From NCBI GenBank assembly GCA_910578715.1, contig CAJTRL010000008.1, positions 1 through 64,000 of the forward strand: a DNA stretch of 64,000 bases, read 5' to 3'. Shown piece after piece: positions 36,979-45,788 of the stretch. How positions within the stretch are numbered: the first letter of the stretch is position 1; every line of letters begins with the position of its first letter. A model generated the notes under the pieces. It was given only the letters and a program-made list of their open reading frames with translations, was not told where the DNA came from and ran no database searches. The stretch is from an uncultured Lachnospiraceae bacterium (GTDB taxonomy: Bacteria; Bacillota; Clostridia; Lachnospirales; Lachnospiraceae). The translations under genes were made by a program, and so were the position numbers.

Positions 36979-37821
36979 TTAACCTTTGACGGAGCCGCCC
37001 GTTACGCCTTCCACATAGAATTTCTGCATCAGCACGAACAATGCGGAAATCGGAATGGAAACGATAACGCCGCCCGCGCAGAAAATCGAGAAGTATTTGT
37101 TAATCAGCGATTTGCCAAGCATATTGAACAGACCGATTGCAATCGTCCAGTCCGTTGCAATGCCGGAATTTAGCATCAGTTTTGCCAGTACAAAATCACC
37201 CCACGGTACGAGGAAGGAGTTGATAATCGTATAAACAATAATCGGCTGCGATAACGGAATGATAATTTTAAAGAAAATCGTCGCTTCCGAAGCGCCTTCC
37301 AGCCATGCCGCTTCCCGCAGCGATGTGGAAATGGTGTCCATAAACCCTTTTGTAATCAGATAACCGAGTCCCGAACCCGCGGAATACACGATAATCATGC
37401 CGAGGTGGCTGTTCGTCAGTCCCAGGGACTTCATAACGAAATATACCGCAATCATGGACAATACGCCCGGAAACATATTCAGAATGATACCGAAGCTCAT
37501 CAGCCCTTTTCTTCCTTTAAACCGGAGGCAGCTCATCGCATAGCTGACCATCAGCACAAAAGAAGTGGAAACAATACAGGTAAAAATTGCGATAAGCAGC
37601 GTGTTCTTAAACCATGCACCATACTGTACAACGCTGTCCGGCTGTAAAAACAGCACTTTGTAATTATCAAGGGACCATTGTTCCGGGAAAAAGTGCGCCG
37701 TATTGATTCCCTTATAAGCGCTGAAGGACGTAACTAACAGCCAGAGAATCGGCACAAGCCAGATAACTACAAGGAGTGTCAGCACCAAATGTCTTACTAC
37801 AAATCCTACTGTCTTTTTCAT
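36979..37821 (-). CDS. Sugar ABC transporter permease, MalG type (galactan locus)
   Basis: A 280-residue permease with about six spans. The EAA loop is REAAWLEGASEATIFFKIIIPL and the C-terminus is FYVEGVTGGSVKG, as in maltose/galacto-oligosaccharide GanQ/MalG proteins. Its ATG overlaps the stop of the preceding permease (TAATG). With the frameshifted binding protein and the GH53/GH42 enzymes nearby, galacto-oligosaccharides are the likely cargo. No ATPase gene is present nearby. Confidence 0.92.
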   Translation of the reverse strand: MKKTVGFVVRHLVLTLLVVIWLVPILWLLVTSFSAYKGINTAHFFPEQWSLDNYKVLFLQPDSVVQYGAWFKNTLLIAIFTCIVSTSFVLMVSYAMSCLRFKGRKGLMSFGIILNMFPGVLSMIAVYFVMKSLGLTNSHLGMIIVYSAGSGLGYLITKGFMDTISTSLREAAWLEGASEATIFFKIIIPLSQPIIVYTIINSFLVPWGDFVLAKLMLNSGIATDWTIAIGLFNMLGKSLINKYFSIFCAGGVIVSIPISALFVLMQKFYVEGVTGGSVKG

Positions 37822-39248
37822 TAGCGGAAGTCCTCCTCTCTACTGCCTTTAATCGTCTGCGTGAACGTAATCAGTGTAAAGCCCGCGCAGATAATAAATA
37901 CGATAATACCGATAACAGATGCTATCTTATAGTTATAGTATTCGTTTGTCAGCCTGAACAGCCAGGTGACGAGCAAATCCACCTCTTTGGCATTGGAGTT
38001 TGCAAGCAGCTGGTCGGATGTAACATAGACATCCTGCGTCAGCAGATAGATAACGTTGAAGTTATTGATATTCCTTACAAAGTCCGTGATAAGGCTCGGC
38101 CCCGTAATAAAGAGCACATAGGGCATCGTGATTTTCCAGAAAATCTGGAAACTGTTGGCGCCGTCGATTCTCGCGCTCTCCAGCTGGTCTACCGGGATGT
38201 TCATCAGAACGCCCGTCGCAATCAGCATCTGATAAGGAACGCCGACCCAGATATTGATTATGACAATCATAACCTTTGCCCAGGTGGGGTTGGTCAGGAA
38301 CGGAATATAAGTCAGGTTTGCGCCCACCAGCCCAATGCTTTTTAAGAAATCCGTCAGACCGATGTTAGAGCAGATGGTATTCACGATACCACTGTCCGCG
38401 AAGAAGTTCCTGACAAGCAGCAGCGTAACGAACTGCGGCACTGCAATCGCTACCATAAATAACGTTCTCCACATCTTCGGCAGTTTCGTCTTTTTATTGT
38501 TAATGAACTGCGCCATCAGAATACCGCCGATAAAAGTCGTCAGTGTTGACAGCACCGCCCATTCCAGCGTCCATATCAGTATTTTTCCAAAAGAATATCC
38601 AAAAGTCAGTGTGGTAGAGTTGGTAAAAAGCTGTTTGAAGTTCTTCCAGCCGACCCATGTAAACAATGCGCTCGGCGGCATATGCTGCTGGTCATAGTTG
38701 GTAAATGCCACAGCAATCAGCACCAGAATCGGTATGATATTCATCAGGATGATGCCGATGCACGGAAGCGATAACAGCGTAATATGAAACTTTTCATTGA
38801 ACATCGCCCGGATATCTTCCCGGAATGTATTGATATGCTTTCCCGCTTCCTTCTGCACCTGTAAACGGTAAACAGCCTTGATATTGCCGATATATATAAG
38901 AATAAAAGCTACGATTATAAATAACGATATAATGGAGTTGAGCAGAATCAGAAAAGAGTTATCATAATCGTTCACTTTACTTGTCATCGTTAGCGGGTCA
39001 AAAACCTGTTCAAACTGAACAGTTCCCAATGTACCGAATTTTGCCAGATTCGGAGCCGCGTAAAAAACACATGTTATGATAAACACCGCTTCCAGCGCTA
39101 TCATAATCAGCCCGTTGATAATCTGCTTTCTCGCAATGTAGCCTGCCCCCATGACAAGCAGAGATAATTTTACCCCAATATCGCCTTTTGCCACTGCCGT
39201 GCCAAATTCTTTGAAATAATTTCCGCTAAATTTCTTTTTATTCTTCAT
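37821..39248 (-). CDS. Sugar ABC transporter permease, MalF type, long form
   Basis: A 475-residue permease, longer than the usual 290-300 because of extra N-terminal membrane segments and an extracytoplasmic insert (residues 60-100), as in the MalF/GanP group. A charged cytoplasmic segment (NIKAVYRLQVQKEAGKHI) precedes the core, and the EAA-loop is ESARIDGANSFQIFWKITMP. It lies between the binding-protein gene and the MalG-type gene. Confidence 0.92.
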   Translation of the reverse strand: MKNKKKFSGNYFKEFGTAVAKGDIGVKLSLLVMGAGYIARKQIINGLIMIALEAVFIITCVFYAAPNLAKFGTLGTVQFEQVFDPLTMTSKVNDYDNSFLILLNSIISLFIIVAFILIYIGNIKAVYRLQVQKEAGKHINTFREDIRAMFNEKFHITLLSLPCIGIILMNIIPILVLIAVAFTNYDQQHMPPSALFTWVGWKNFKQLFTNSTTLTFGYSFGKILIWTLEWAVLSTLTTFIGGILMAQFINNKKTKLPKMWRTLFMVAIAVPQFVTLLLVRNFFADSGIVNTICSNIGLTDFLKSIGLVGANLTYIPFLTNPTWAKVMIVIINIWVGVPYQMLIATGVLMNIPVDQLESARIDGANSFQIFWKITMPYVLFITGPSLITDFVRNINNFNVIYLLTQDVYVTSDQLLANSNAKEVDLLVTWLFRLTNEYYNYKIASVIGIIVFIICAGFTLITFTQTIKGSREEDFR

Positions 39249-39301
39249 AGGAAACCCCTCTCAGAGATAGTATTGTATGATTTTTCCAGAAAAGAATCTT
39301 T

Positions 39302-39340
39302 GAAAAATACCCCGCATCCCGACTTCGGCTGCGGGGTATT
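39302..39340 (-). terminator. Stem-loop between binding protein and permeases
   Basis: AATACCCCGC pairs with GCGGGGTATT, then five T on the minus strand. It is probably a partial terminator limiting permease expression. Confidence 0.8.
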
Positions 39341-39370
39341 ATGAAGTCATTCAGATAGTAAAGTCAAATA

Positions 39371-40757
39371 TTATTCAATCGGAGCCATGATACCTTCCAC
39401 TGCCGTATCCAGTACGCTCTGAAGGTCTGAGCCGGCGCTGCCGTCAGCCAGAATCTGTCCGAGTGTTTCTGCAGGAGCCCAGAAGTTGCCGCCTACACGC
39501 TGAGGCGTTGCATAAGCTGCCTGTGCTGCCAGTGCTGCGATTGCCGGGTCAGCCTGAACCGCATCGGAAGATGCTGCCGCTACGTTTGCGGGGCCAAGGC
39601 CTCTTGCTTCAAATCTTGCCGTCTGGGATGCTTCGTTTGTCAAAAACTCTGCAAGCAGCATGGACCAGCCGATGTTTGCGGAGTAAGGATTAACGCCAAT
39701 CAGCTTATAACCTGAGTAGGATGACATCTGGCAGTCTTTACCCGCTACATTGAATGTAGGCAGTTTGGTTGCCGCATAGTTCTCGCCCCATGCGTCGGAA
39801 GCCGTTTCCGCTCTCCATGTTCCGTTTACCGCTGCCGCTACCGTACCTTCTGCGATTGCCGTTGCCATTTCCTCATCGCTCATATCAACCATAACGTTTG
39901 TTCCGTATAAATCCATAATCGCCTGTGCAACATCCGTTGCGCCCGCTGCGTTCCATGTACAGTTGTTGGAACCGTCGTCGTTCAGCGTCAGTTCATATCC
40001 TGCGCCCTGGAAGAATGCGTAAATATACCAGCCGTTGGAAACGTCCATTGCAATCTTTTTGCCGGCCGCTTCTGCAACTTCCACCATCTTGTCAAGAGAC
40101 TTAACATCTTCTTCCGAAAATACGGAAGCGTCATAGAACATAAAATATCCGTTATCCGCTGTCATCGGATAAGCGTATAATGTACCGTTTACGGTTGCCG
40201 CTTCTACGGAACCCGCTACGTTTGCACCGGCTACATCATAAGTGTAAGTAGCCGCTACCGGCTGAAGCGCACCGGCCTGAACCAGTTCGTTAATCTGGTC
40301 ATCGGCAAATGCGAATACGTCCGCCGCCGCTTCTACGTCCGTCAGAATCGTATCTTTCGCCGTGGATTCGGATTCGGAACCAAGCGTAATATCAAATGTT
40401 ACATCGGGATATGCTGCTTTGAAATCTTCCAGAAGCTGTGTCGTAAGCGTCTGGTCTTCTTCGGATGCCCATATGGTCAGTTTTACCGTATCCGTGGTTG
40501 CCGCAATCAGATTCGCAACCGGGTCATCGGAAGATGCTGCGGAATTGTCTGCCGTTGTGTCCGCCGCCGCTGTGTCCGTTGCCGCGGAATTGTCTGCTGC
40601 TGCAGTGTTGTCTGTTGCTGCGGAATTGTCCGTCGCTGCTGTGGAGTTATCGGCTGAAGAAGCCCCCCCCCGCCTCGTTTCCGGCGTTTCCACATCCGAC
40701 AAGACTTGCAGCTACCATAGATGTTGCAAGTAATGCTGCTAATACTTTTTTCTTCAT
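39371..40757 (-). CDS. Maltose/galacto-oligosaccharide-type binding lipoprotein, frameshifted
   Basis: The signal peptide and the mature protein are in different frames. From the ATG at 40757 the frame reads MKKKVLAALLATSMVAASLV and lipobox VGCGN, then passes a run of nine G (C on the plus strand, 40663-40671) and stops after SR. The mature domain (from ASSADNST onward, to IMAPIE) continues in another frame; only a TTG at 40702 could start it, without a signal peptide. One fewer G would restore a lipoprotein of about 460 residues. The mature part has an Asp/Ala/Thr/Asn-rich linker and a MalE-like two-lobe fold (LTIWASEEDQTLTTQLLEDF, AYPMTADNGYFMFYDASVF). Sequencing error, phase variation or a real mutation are all possible. 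Confidence 0.88.
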
Positions 40758-41024
40758 AACTTTTTCCTCTCTCTCTTTGATACTTTTTACTGCTCTATAT
40801 AAAATGTGTTGCCACATCTTATATCATTTATACCAAAAATATTCGATAAACCTGTCTGCGAAACTACGTTGCAATTTTTTTCGTAAACTTTCGCGCTAAT
40901 GTAAATTTAACACCAAAAAGGGCATTTTGTCAACTGTCCATTCACCGCCAATCCATTTTTTTGCAATTTTTGACGGATTTGGGCCATTCTTTTTAGTCAT
41001 TCTGCCAATCATTTCTCTTCTTTC

Positions 41025-41053
41025 TTGAAAAACTGATTCTTTTTTTATATAAT
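41025..41053 (+). promoter_or_regulatory. Promoter of the LacI-type regulator at 41111
   Basis: TTGAAA, 17 bp, TATAAT. Both boxes are near consensus, and it is 58 bp before the start codon. Confidence 0.7.
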
Positions 41054-41061
41054 GATAGGAC

Positions 41062-41080
41062 TCCGGTTTGACAATCCGGA
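41062..41080 (+). promoter_or_regulatory. Candidate autoregulatory operator
   Basis: TCCGG-TTTGACAAT-CCGGA, a 5-bp-arm dyad positioned at about the transcription start of the adjacent LacI-type gene. Confidence 0.4.
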
Positions 41081-41110
41081 AAATCTGATAGGATATTGGG
41101 GAAAATTTCT

Positions 41111-42106
41111 ATGGCAACGATAAAAGATATCGCAAACCGGCTCGGCGTTTCCGTCAGCACTGTTTCCAAAGGACTAAACGGCGCAAGCGACATCAGCGAA
41201 CAGCTTCGTCAGACCGTACTCGACACCGCTGTTGAAATGGGTTATACGCCCAAGCAGATGCGCGCCAGAGATACCGGAAAACTTTGTATTTTCATTGAAA
41301 ATATGGAATACGAAACCGCCGAACAGTTTGGCTACGACATCATTCTCGGTTTTAAACAGGCCGCATACCCTGCGCGCTATGATGTTACCGTGATGCCCAT
41401 CACCCCTGCCTTTCAAAAGGCGGAAAAATATGATACTTTTATGTTAAAAAACGGATATGTGGGTGCATTTCTTGTGGGCTTTGCCTTACAGGATGCATGG
41501 CTTGAACAACTTCACACCACATCCATTCCTACCACGCTGTTTGACAATTATATCCGTAAAAATCCGAACGTCAGTTATATCGGCACCGACAGCTTCGAAG
41601 GAATCGATGACGCCATCGAGCATCTCATCGCGCTGGGACACCGGAAAATTGCCCTGTTGAACGGCTCCGCCCATTCCATGATTACGGAACAGCGGCGCCA
41701 GGCCTATATCGACAGCATGAGCGCCCACAACCTGGAAGTCAGTGAAAAATGGATGCCTTACAGCTACTATGTGGCTGCCGCCGCCAAAGACCATGTAGCC
41801 GGTCTGCTTTCCCTCGGCGCAACCGCTATCGTATGCGGTAACGACCTTCTCGCCTCCGGCGCGCTGCATGAATGCCTTGCAAACGGCTACCGGGTTCCGG
41901 AAGACGTCAGCATCATCGGCTTCGACGACATTCCGATTTCCGCCCAGTTAAATCCGCCCCTGACGACCATCCGCCAGGACCGCATCGAACTGGGCAAATG
42001 CGGCTTTTTTACGCTGCACTCCGTCATCAACCATGTTTCCGTCAGCAAAAATCTGCTGCGGCCGCAGCTTATTATCAGAAATTCAACCGCCCCGGTCAGA
42101 AAATAG
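41111..42106 (+). CDS. LacI-family regulator of the galactan importer
   Basis: A 331-residue repressor. Start at 41111 (MATIKDIANRLG), with GGGGA upstream. The N-terminal helix-turn-helix and hinge are ATIKDIANRLGVSVSTVSKG. The periplasmic-binding-protein-like effector domain contains IGFDDIPISAQLNPPLTTI, typical of the family. It is divergent from the importer genes and convergent with the GH53 gene (11-bp overlap), so it probably controls both in response to a galactose-containing sugar. Confidence 0.92.
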   Translation: MATIKDIANRLGVSVSTVSKGLNGASDISEQLRQTVLDTAVEMGYTPKQMRARDTGKLCIFIENMEYETAEQFGYDIILGFKQAAYPARYDVTVMPITPAFQKAEKYDTFMLKNGYVGAFLVGFALQDAWLEQLHTTSIPTTLFDNYIRKNPNVSYIGTDSFEGIDDAIEHLIALGHRKIALLNGSAHSMITEQRRQAYIDSMSAHNLEVSEKWMPYSYYVAAAAKDHVAGLLSLGATAIVCGNDLLASGALHECLANGYRVPEDVSIIGFDDIPISAQLNPPLTTIRQDRIELGKCGFFTLHSVINHVSVSKNLLRPQLIIRNSTAPVRK

Positions 42107-43202
42107 TGTCTCTGACCGCCTCCAGAGCGGGTAACGCGTTGCCGTCGTAATCGAACAGCGCCTGGTTGGCCCATTCATTGCCGCCAGGCCCTTTTTCATT
42201 CATATAGGCAATCGCAGCTTCGGACGCCCAGCCGGAACCGGCTGCCGGAATCCAGGCCGCTTCCCAGTAGAAAAAGCCTCTGGCTTTGTTGTCCGGAACC
42301 TGTTTCATCTTTTCAAACAAATCCAGCAAAAACTGTTTCTGTCCCTCTTTCGTCATCGGATAAGGCACTTTCGCGGCAAGCTCCGGCTTCGTCGCCATTC
42401 CTTTTCTTTTATCCGGCGCCAGCTTTTCATAGGCGGCATAATCTTCCATCGTAAAACCCATCGACACTTCCGCAATCATCAGCTCTTTGCCGTACCTGAC
42501 CGCAATATCGTTCATATTCGCCGCGAGGTCGTCAAGCGTCCCGTGCCAGAAAGGATAATAGGACAGACCGATAATCTGAAAATCTTCGCCCTTTTCCATA
42601 AAATGGTCAAACCACTCTCTGTAAAGGGCATTGTTTCCGCCATTATCGAGGTGAATCATCAGCGGAAGCTCTTTGTCCACCGCCCGCGCTCCCCGGATTC
42701 CGGCGTTCAGCAGACGGGCGAGGTTCTCATATTCCGGCACTTTGCCGTAGGGCCAGAGAATGCCGTTCGTCACCTCATTCCCTATCTGGACGAGCGTTGG
42801 AAAAGCCCCGGCATCCCGCATGGTTTCCAGCGTTTCCTTCGTGTACCGGTAAACAGCTTCTTCCAGCTCTTCCAGTCCCATATGCTGCCAGGCCCTCGGC
42901 ACGCACTGCTTGCCGGGGTCCGCCCAGAAATCGCTGTAATGAAAATCGAGCAGCACTTCCATTCCCTTATCCCGCGCCCGCTTCGTCAGCTCCATCGTCG
43001 TCGCCAGGTCGTTCGTACCCGCCCCGAAGGGCTCTCCTTCGTCCGTATAAGGATTGTTCCACAGCCGGAGCCTGACCGCGTTGACATCATAGCTTCGCAG
43101 AATGTCGAGCAAATCTTTCTCCTGTCCGTGGTCAAAAAAACGCCCGCCCAGACTTTCCACCTCTTTTAACGTCGAAATATCCATGCCCTTTAAAAATTTC
43201 AT
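42096..43202 (-). CDS. Intracellular GH53 endo-beta-1,4-galactanase
   Basis: A 368-residue GH53 enzyme cutting beta-1,4-galactan or its oligosaccharides. There is no signal peptide, so it acts in the cytoplasm on imported oligomers. Motifs: FLKGMDIST, NAVRLRLWNNPY, VLLDFHYSDFWADPGKQ, acid/base Glu in QIGNEVTNG, SYYPFWHGTL, nucleophile Glu in IAEVSMG, and the end WANQALFDYDGNALPAL. Unlike most GH53 proteins it lacks secretion and binding modules. A secreted partner is encoded at the right edge of the window. Confidence 0.94.
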   Translation of the reverse strand: MKFLKGMDISTLKEVESLGGRFFDHGQEKDLLDILRSYDVNAVRLRLWNNPYTDEGEPFGAGTNDLATTMELTKRARDKGMEVLLDFHYSDFWADPGKQCVPRAWQHMGLEELEEAVYRYTKETLETMRDAGAFPTLVQIGNEVTNGILWPYGKVPEYENLARLLNAGIRGARAVDKELPLMIHLDNGGNNALYREWFDHFMEKGEDFQIIGLSYYPFWHGTLDDLAANMNDIAVRYGKELMIAEVSMGFTMEDYAAYEKLAPDKRKGMATKPELAAKVPYPMTKEGQKQFLLDLFEKMKQVPDNKARGFFYWEAAWIPAAGSGWASEAAIAYMNEKGPGGNEWANQALFDYDGNALPALEAVRDTIF

Positions 43203-43233
43203 GTGTTATCTATTCCTCATCCTATATTTGCGT

Positions 43234-43369
43234 AGATTTTCTAAGGCGGCGTATTCTGCCGCCGCAATGCCCGGAAGAATGGCCGCAGGCCATTCTTTCA
43301 GGCGAACAAGATTTGCGTAGCAAATCGTAGATTTTCTTTGGCGGCGTGTTTGGCCGCCTTAGAAAATCT
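43234..43369. repeat. 136-bp element with 17-bp inverted ends
   Basis: The left end AGATTTTCTAAGGCGGC (43234-43250) recurs inverted at 43353-43369 (GCCGCCTTAGAAAATCT). An imperfect direct copy lies at 43329-43345, and an inner hairpin (AGAATGGCC/GGCCATTCT) at 43275-43297. It fills the gap between GH53 and the zinc-ribbon gene and looks like a small repeat or MITE-like element. Confidence 0.65.
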
Positions 43370-43376
43370 GTTCGAC

Positions 43377-43595
43377 CTAGTCGAAGTCAAACTTCGTAAA
43401 CCGCTTCATCGCGTCCTTATACCGGAACCTTACCAGCTCGTTCTTTTCCAGAACATCCTCTTCCGTTCCCACATACTGACAGCGGATGCAGTGATATTCC
43501 TTTTTATCTTTGTCATAAAACATGTCGATATCCAAATCTCTCATAAAACAGGAGGGACATCTGTAATTTAATTTGCCTTTGCCAGATTGAGCCAT
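43377..43595 (-). CDS. 72-residue zinc-ribbon protein
   Basis: A small protein with CPSC (residues 13-16) and CIRC (36-39), forming one zinc ribbon, and a charged C-terminus (RFRYKDAMKRFTKFDFD). AAGGAGG lies about 9 nt before the ATG at 43595, and the gene overlaps the end of the 619-residue gene by 28 bp, so translation is probably coupled. No role is known; a regulator or accessory factor is possible. Confidence 0.75.
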   Translation of the reverse strand: MAQSGKGKLNYRCPSCFMRDLDIDMFYDKDKKEYHCIRCQYVGTEEDVLEKNELVRFRYKDAMKRFTKFDFD

Positions 43596-45427
43596 GTCGC
43601 AAATACCTCCTTATCTTTCAGTCTGCCCGTATATCCCAGTGTGAACATCGGTGAGAACGCATATCCTTCCCGGATATAGCCGACCGCATCTTTTCTGTCG
43701 CAGCTTAAAGAAACTCTTGTCTCGATTTCGGGAATGACAGACACAACTTCCTTCGCGCCCGCAAGCTGTTCCTCGCGGCATTTATAGGCATATTTGATTT
43801 CCTTACTTTCCAAATCGCCCACACAGGTCAGGGTGATATTGCTCATATCTTCGGAATATTCCGTCGTGCCATAGCATGCAACCATGTATTCGTTGATTTC
43901 CACTTCCGCTTCCGGGTCGCTCATTTCCAGAATGTTCCGCTCAATCTTTACGCTGGAGCTTCCTTCCTCAAAATACATCTTCGTCTGCAGTTTTACCGTT
44001 AAATCATAAAATTCGATATCCACAGGGTCAAGCGTCAGGATTCTCGTCTTTCCTTTCTTCGATTCGTTTTCCTCTTCGGAAAAATGCGCCTTCGTTCTGC
44101 ACAGGCACAAATCCACTTCCTCGCCCTTATAAGTCAGCTTCGCGCTTCTTACGGTTCCTTCTCCCGCATAGTGCGTGAAATATCCGGCTCTGTATTTTTC
44201 CTGAATGAGGAAAGGATAGGAAGCGTCCGTCACATGCTTCGTTCCGATGCCGACCGGCCATTCCAGCTTCGCCGCGTAAGGTCTCAAGTCCACAATCGCG
44301 CCGCCCTGGTCCATATTCACGCACACGCGCATGAACGGGTCGCAGTACCAGAATAACTGCTTTTCGGAACCGTACAGGATATCTCTCCAAAGCGCGCATT
44401 CCGGCTCTGTCAGCGTCCTTTTCTGGCGATAATAATCGGCAAATTCCGCCATCGTCATATCGTCCAGTTTTCCTTCTTTTTTCAGCTGGCCGTAATAAGC
44501 CATGCCATCCTCATAAGATTTTAAAAGCAGCTCGTAAGGCGCTTCCCAGCGGCCCATTTTGTTCATCCAGCCGGGGCCGACAAACATCATATTGTAAGCA
44601 TAACCATTGTTATATTTTGCCAAATCACGGTACTGGTCAATCAGATTGTACAGATATGGAAATTCCCAGGTCTTGGAATCATAGCTCATGCTGCGCAGTA
44701 CGTTCTGCGGATGCGTTCCGAAATTGGAGCCGTTCCCGTCATAGCAGGCAATCAGGTCTCTCGACAAATGCGGAATCGCCACGATGCCGCTGTCCTCTTC
44801 CTCATTTGCCGCCGGAGCATGTACGTTCTGTTTGCTCGGAATCCAGGGAGCCCAGGGGCCGCCGTCCATAAAGGTATACCAGGAATTATTGCATGTATGA
44901 TACGCTTTGGGGCCCTCTTCCCAACAGGTTGCCACCGCACACTTAATCATCGGATATTTTTCCTTGATGTAATTTACCAGCTCCGCATCCATATAATAGG
45001 AGCCTGTGGATTCCGGATAAAAACCGAAACGGTCGTAAAATTTGCCGAATACATCGTCAACAATAGACTTTTTATCCTCCATTGAAAACATCCAGATACA
45101 GAAGTCTTTGGTCTTGTATTTCTCTCGGAACTCCGTACAGGGCAGTCCTAACAGGGAAAGCGCAATCTCATCCCCATATTTTTCATGGTCCGCTTTCGCA
45201 AGTTCCACCGCCTCGTCATTGAACAGCGACGCATAAGTCATCTGAATGGTCGTTTTCAGGCCGTTCTTGTGCGCAATCGCCTGCTGCGTCTTGAAAATGT
45301 CGAGCGATTCCGTCAGCAGCGCCTTTCTGCCGATGTCCTCCTCTTTTCCATGTCCGGTCACTTTCTCCGCGTACTCGGGAACCATTTCCGGCCGATGGAT
45401 AATGTTCACAATAAACTTATTGTCCAT
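43568..45427 (-). CDS. Uncharacterised 619-residue protein of the galactan locus
   Basis: No family is confidently recognised. There is no signal peptide or membrane span. The N-terminal half has alternating strands and helices (FIVNIIHRPEMVPEYAE, GLKTTIQMTYASLF, FGFYPESTGSYYMD) that could form a barrel of the polysaccharide-deacetylase/GH57 type. Aromatic-rich stretches follow (WYTFMDGGPWAPW, WFPYLYNL-like segments). The C-terminal third looks beta-rich, as in sugar-processing enzymes. GGAGGATTACT precedes the ATG. A LacI-type operator shared with the GH42 gene lies in its promoter, so a carbohydrate role is inferred from context. Confidence 0.6.
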   Translation of the reverse strand: MDNKFIVNIIHRPEMVPEYAEKVTGHGKEEDIGRKALLTESLDIFKTQQAIAHKNGLKTTIQMTYASLFNDEAVELAKADHEKYGDEIALSLLGLPCTEFREKYKTKDFCIWMFSMEDKKSIVDDVFGKFYDRFGFYPESTGSYYMDAELVNYIKEKYPMIKCAVATCWEEGPKAYHTCNNSWYTFMDGGPWAPWIPSKQNVHAPAANEEEDSGIVAIPHLSRDLIACYDGNGSNFGTHPQNVLRSMSYDSKTWEFPYLYNLIDQYRDLAKYNNGYAYNMMFVGPGWMNKMGRWEAPYELLLKSYEDGMAYYGQLKKEGKLDDMTMAEFADYYRQKRTLTEPECALWRDILYGSEKQLFWYCDPFMRVCVNMDQGGAIVDLRPYAAKLEWPVGIGTKHVTDASYPFLIQEKYRAGYFTHYAGEGTVRSAKLTYKGEEVDLCLCRTKAHFSEEENESKKGKTRILTLDPVDIEFYDLTVKLQTKMYFEEGSSSVKIERNILEMSDPEAEVEINEYMVACYGTTEYSEDMSNITLTCVGDLESKEIKYAYKCREEQLAGAKEVVSVIPEIETRVSLSCDRKDAVGYIREGYAFSPMFTLGYTGRLKDKEVFATWLNLAKAN

Positions 45428-45556
45428 AGTAATCCTCCATTCTTATCGTTACTCAACCCACGACTATATGCCGCGGGAATCACTTCTGTTCTTTCCGTTC
45501 TTTTTTACAACCTTCCGGGCATACCGCCACAGGTCCGCGAGGCATTTACGCACTTG

Positions 45557-45601
45557 GCAGTTTCGAGTTTAACAGTTTCGAGCTTAGCAGTTTCCACTAC
45601 G
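45557..45601. repeat. Three 15-bp tandem repeats in the leader of the 619-residue gene
   Basis: GCAGTTTCGAGTTTA, ACAGTTTCGAGCTTA and a diverged GCAGTTTCCACTACG lie head to tail downstream of the operator and promoter, within the transcribed leader. Confidence 0.85.
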
Positions 45602-45616
45602 CCTGTATTTTCTGGT

Positions 45617-45630
45617 GCGCAATCGGTTGT
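45617..45630. promoter_or_regulatory. LacI-type operator, copy 1
   Basis: GCGCAATCGGTTGT, the form GCAAnCGnTTG expected for LacI-family sites. It lies about 17 bp downstream of the -10 box, a blocking position. A near-identical site is before the GH42 gene. Confidence 0.6.
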
Positions 45631-45646
45631 CCAACATCATGAACTT

Positions 45647-45675
45647 AGCATAACAAAGCGGTTATCTGTTGTCAA
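45647..45675 (-). promoter_or_regulatory. Promoter of the 619-residue gene
   Basis: On the minus strand TTGACA, 17 bp, TATGCT. The leader to the start codon is about 210 nt and contains the operator and the 15-bp repeats. Confidence 0.7.
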
Positions 45676-45788
45676 TGTCTATAATTGCCTATTTCCGGCG
45701 CGATTGTTTGTGGATTCTGCATAAAGGATTATGGGGATGAGGGAAGCTGAAATCCGGGAGGCCAGTCAAAAACTCGGCTCCCGCCCTT

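Larger units (their letters stand above)
40758..41110. other. Divergent regulatory region of the galactan importer
   Basis: This 353-bp region has no gene. A dyad with GCGAAA and TTTCGC ends (40858-40894, containing CGTAAACTTTCG) could be a LacI-type operator for the importer operon. The plus-strand promoter and a second dyad are listed separately. Confidence 0.4.
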
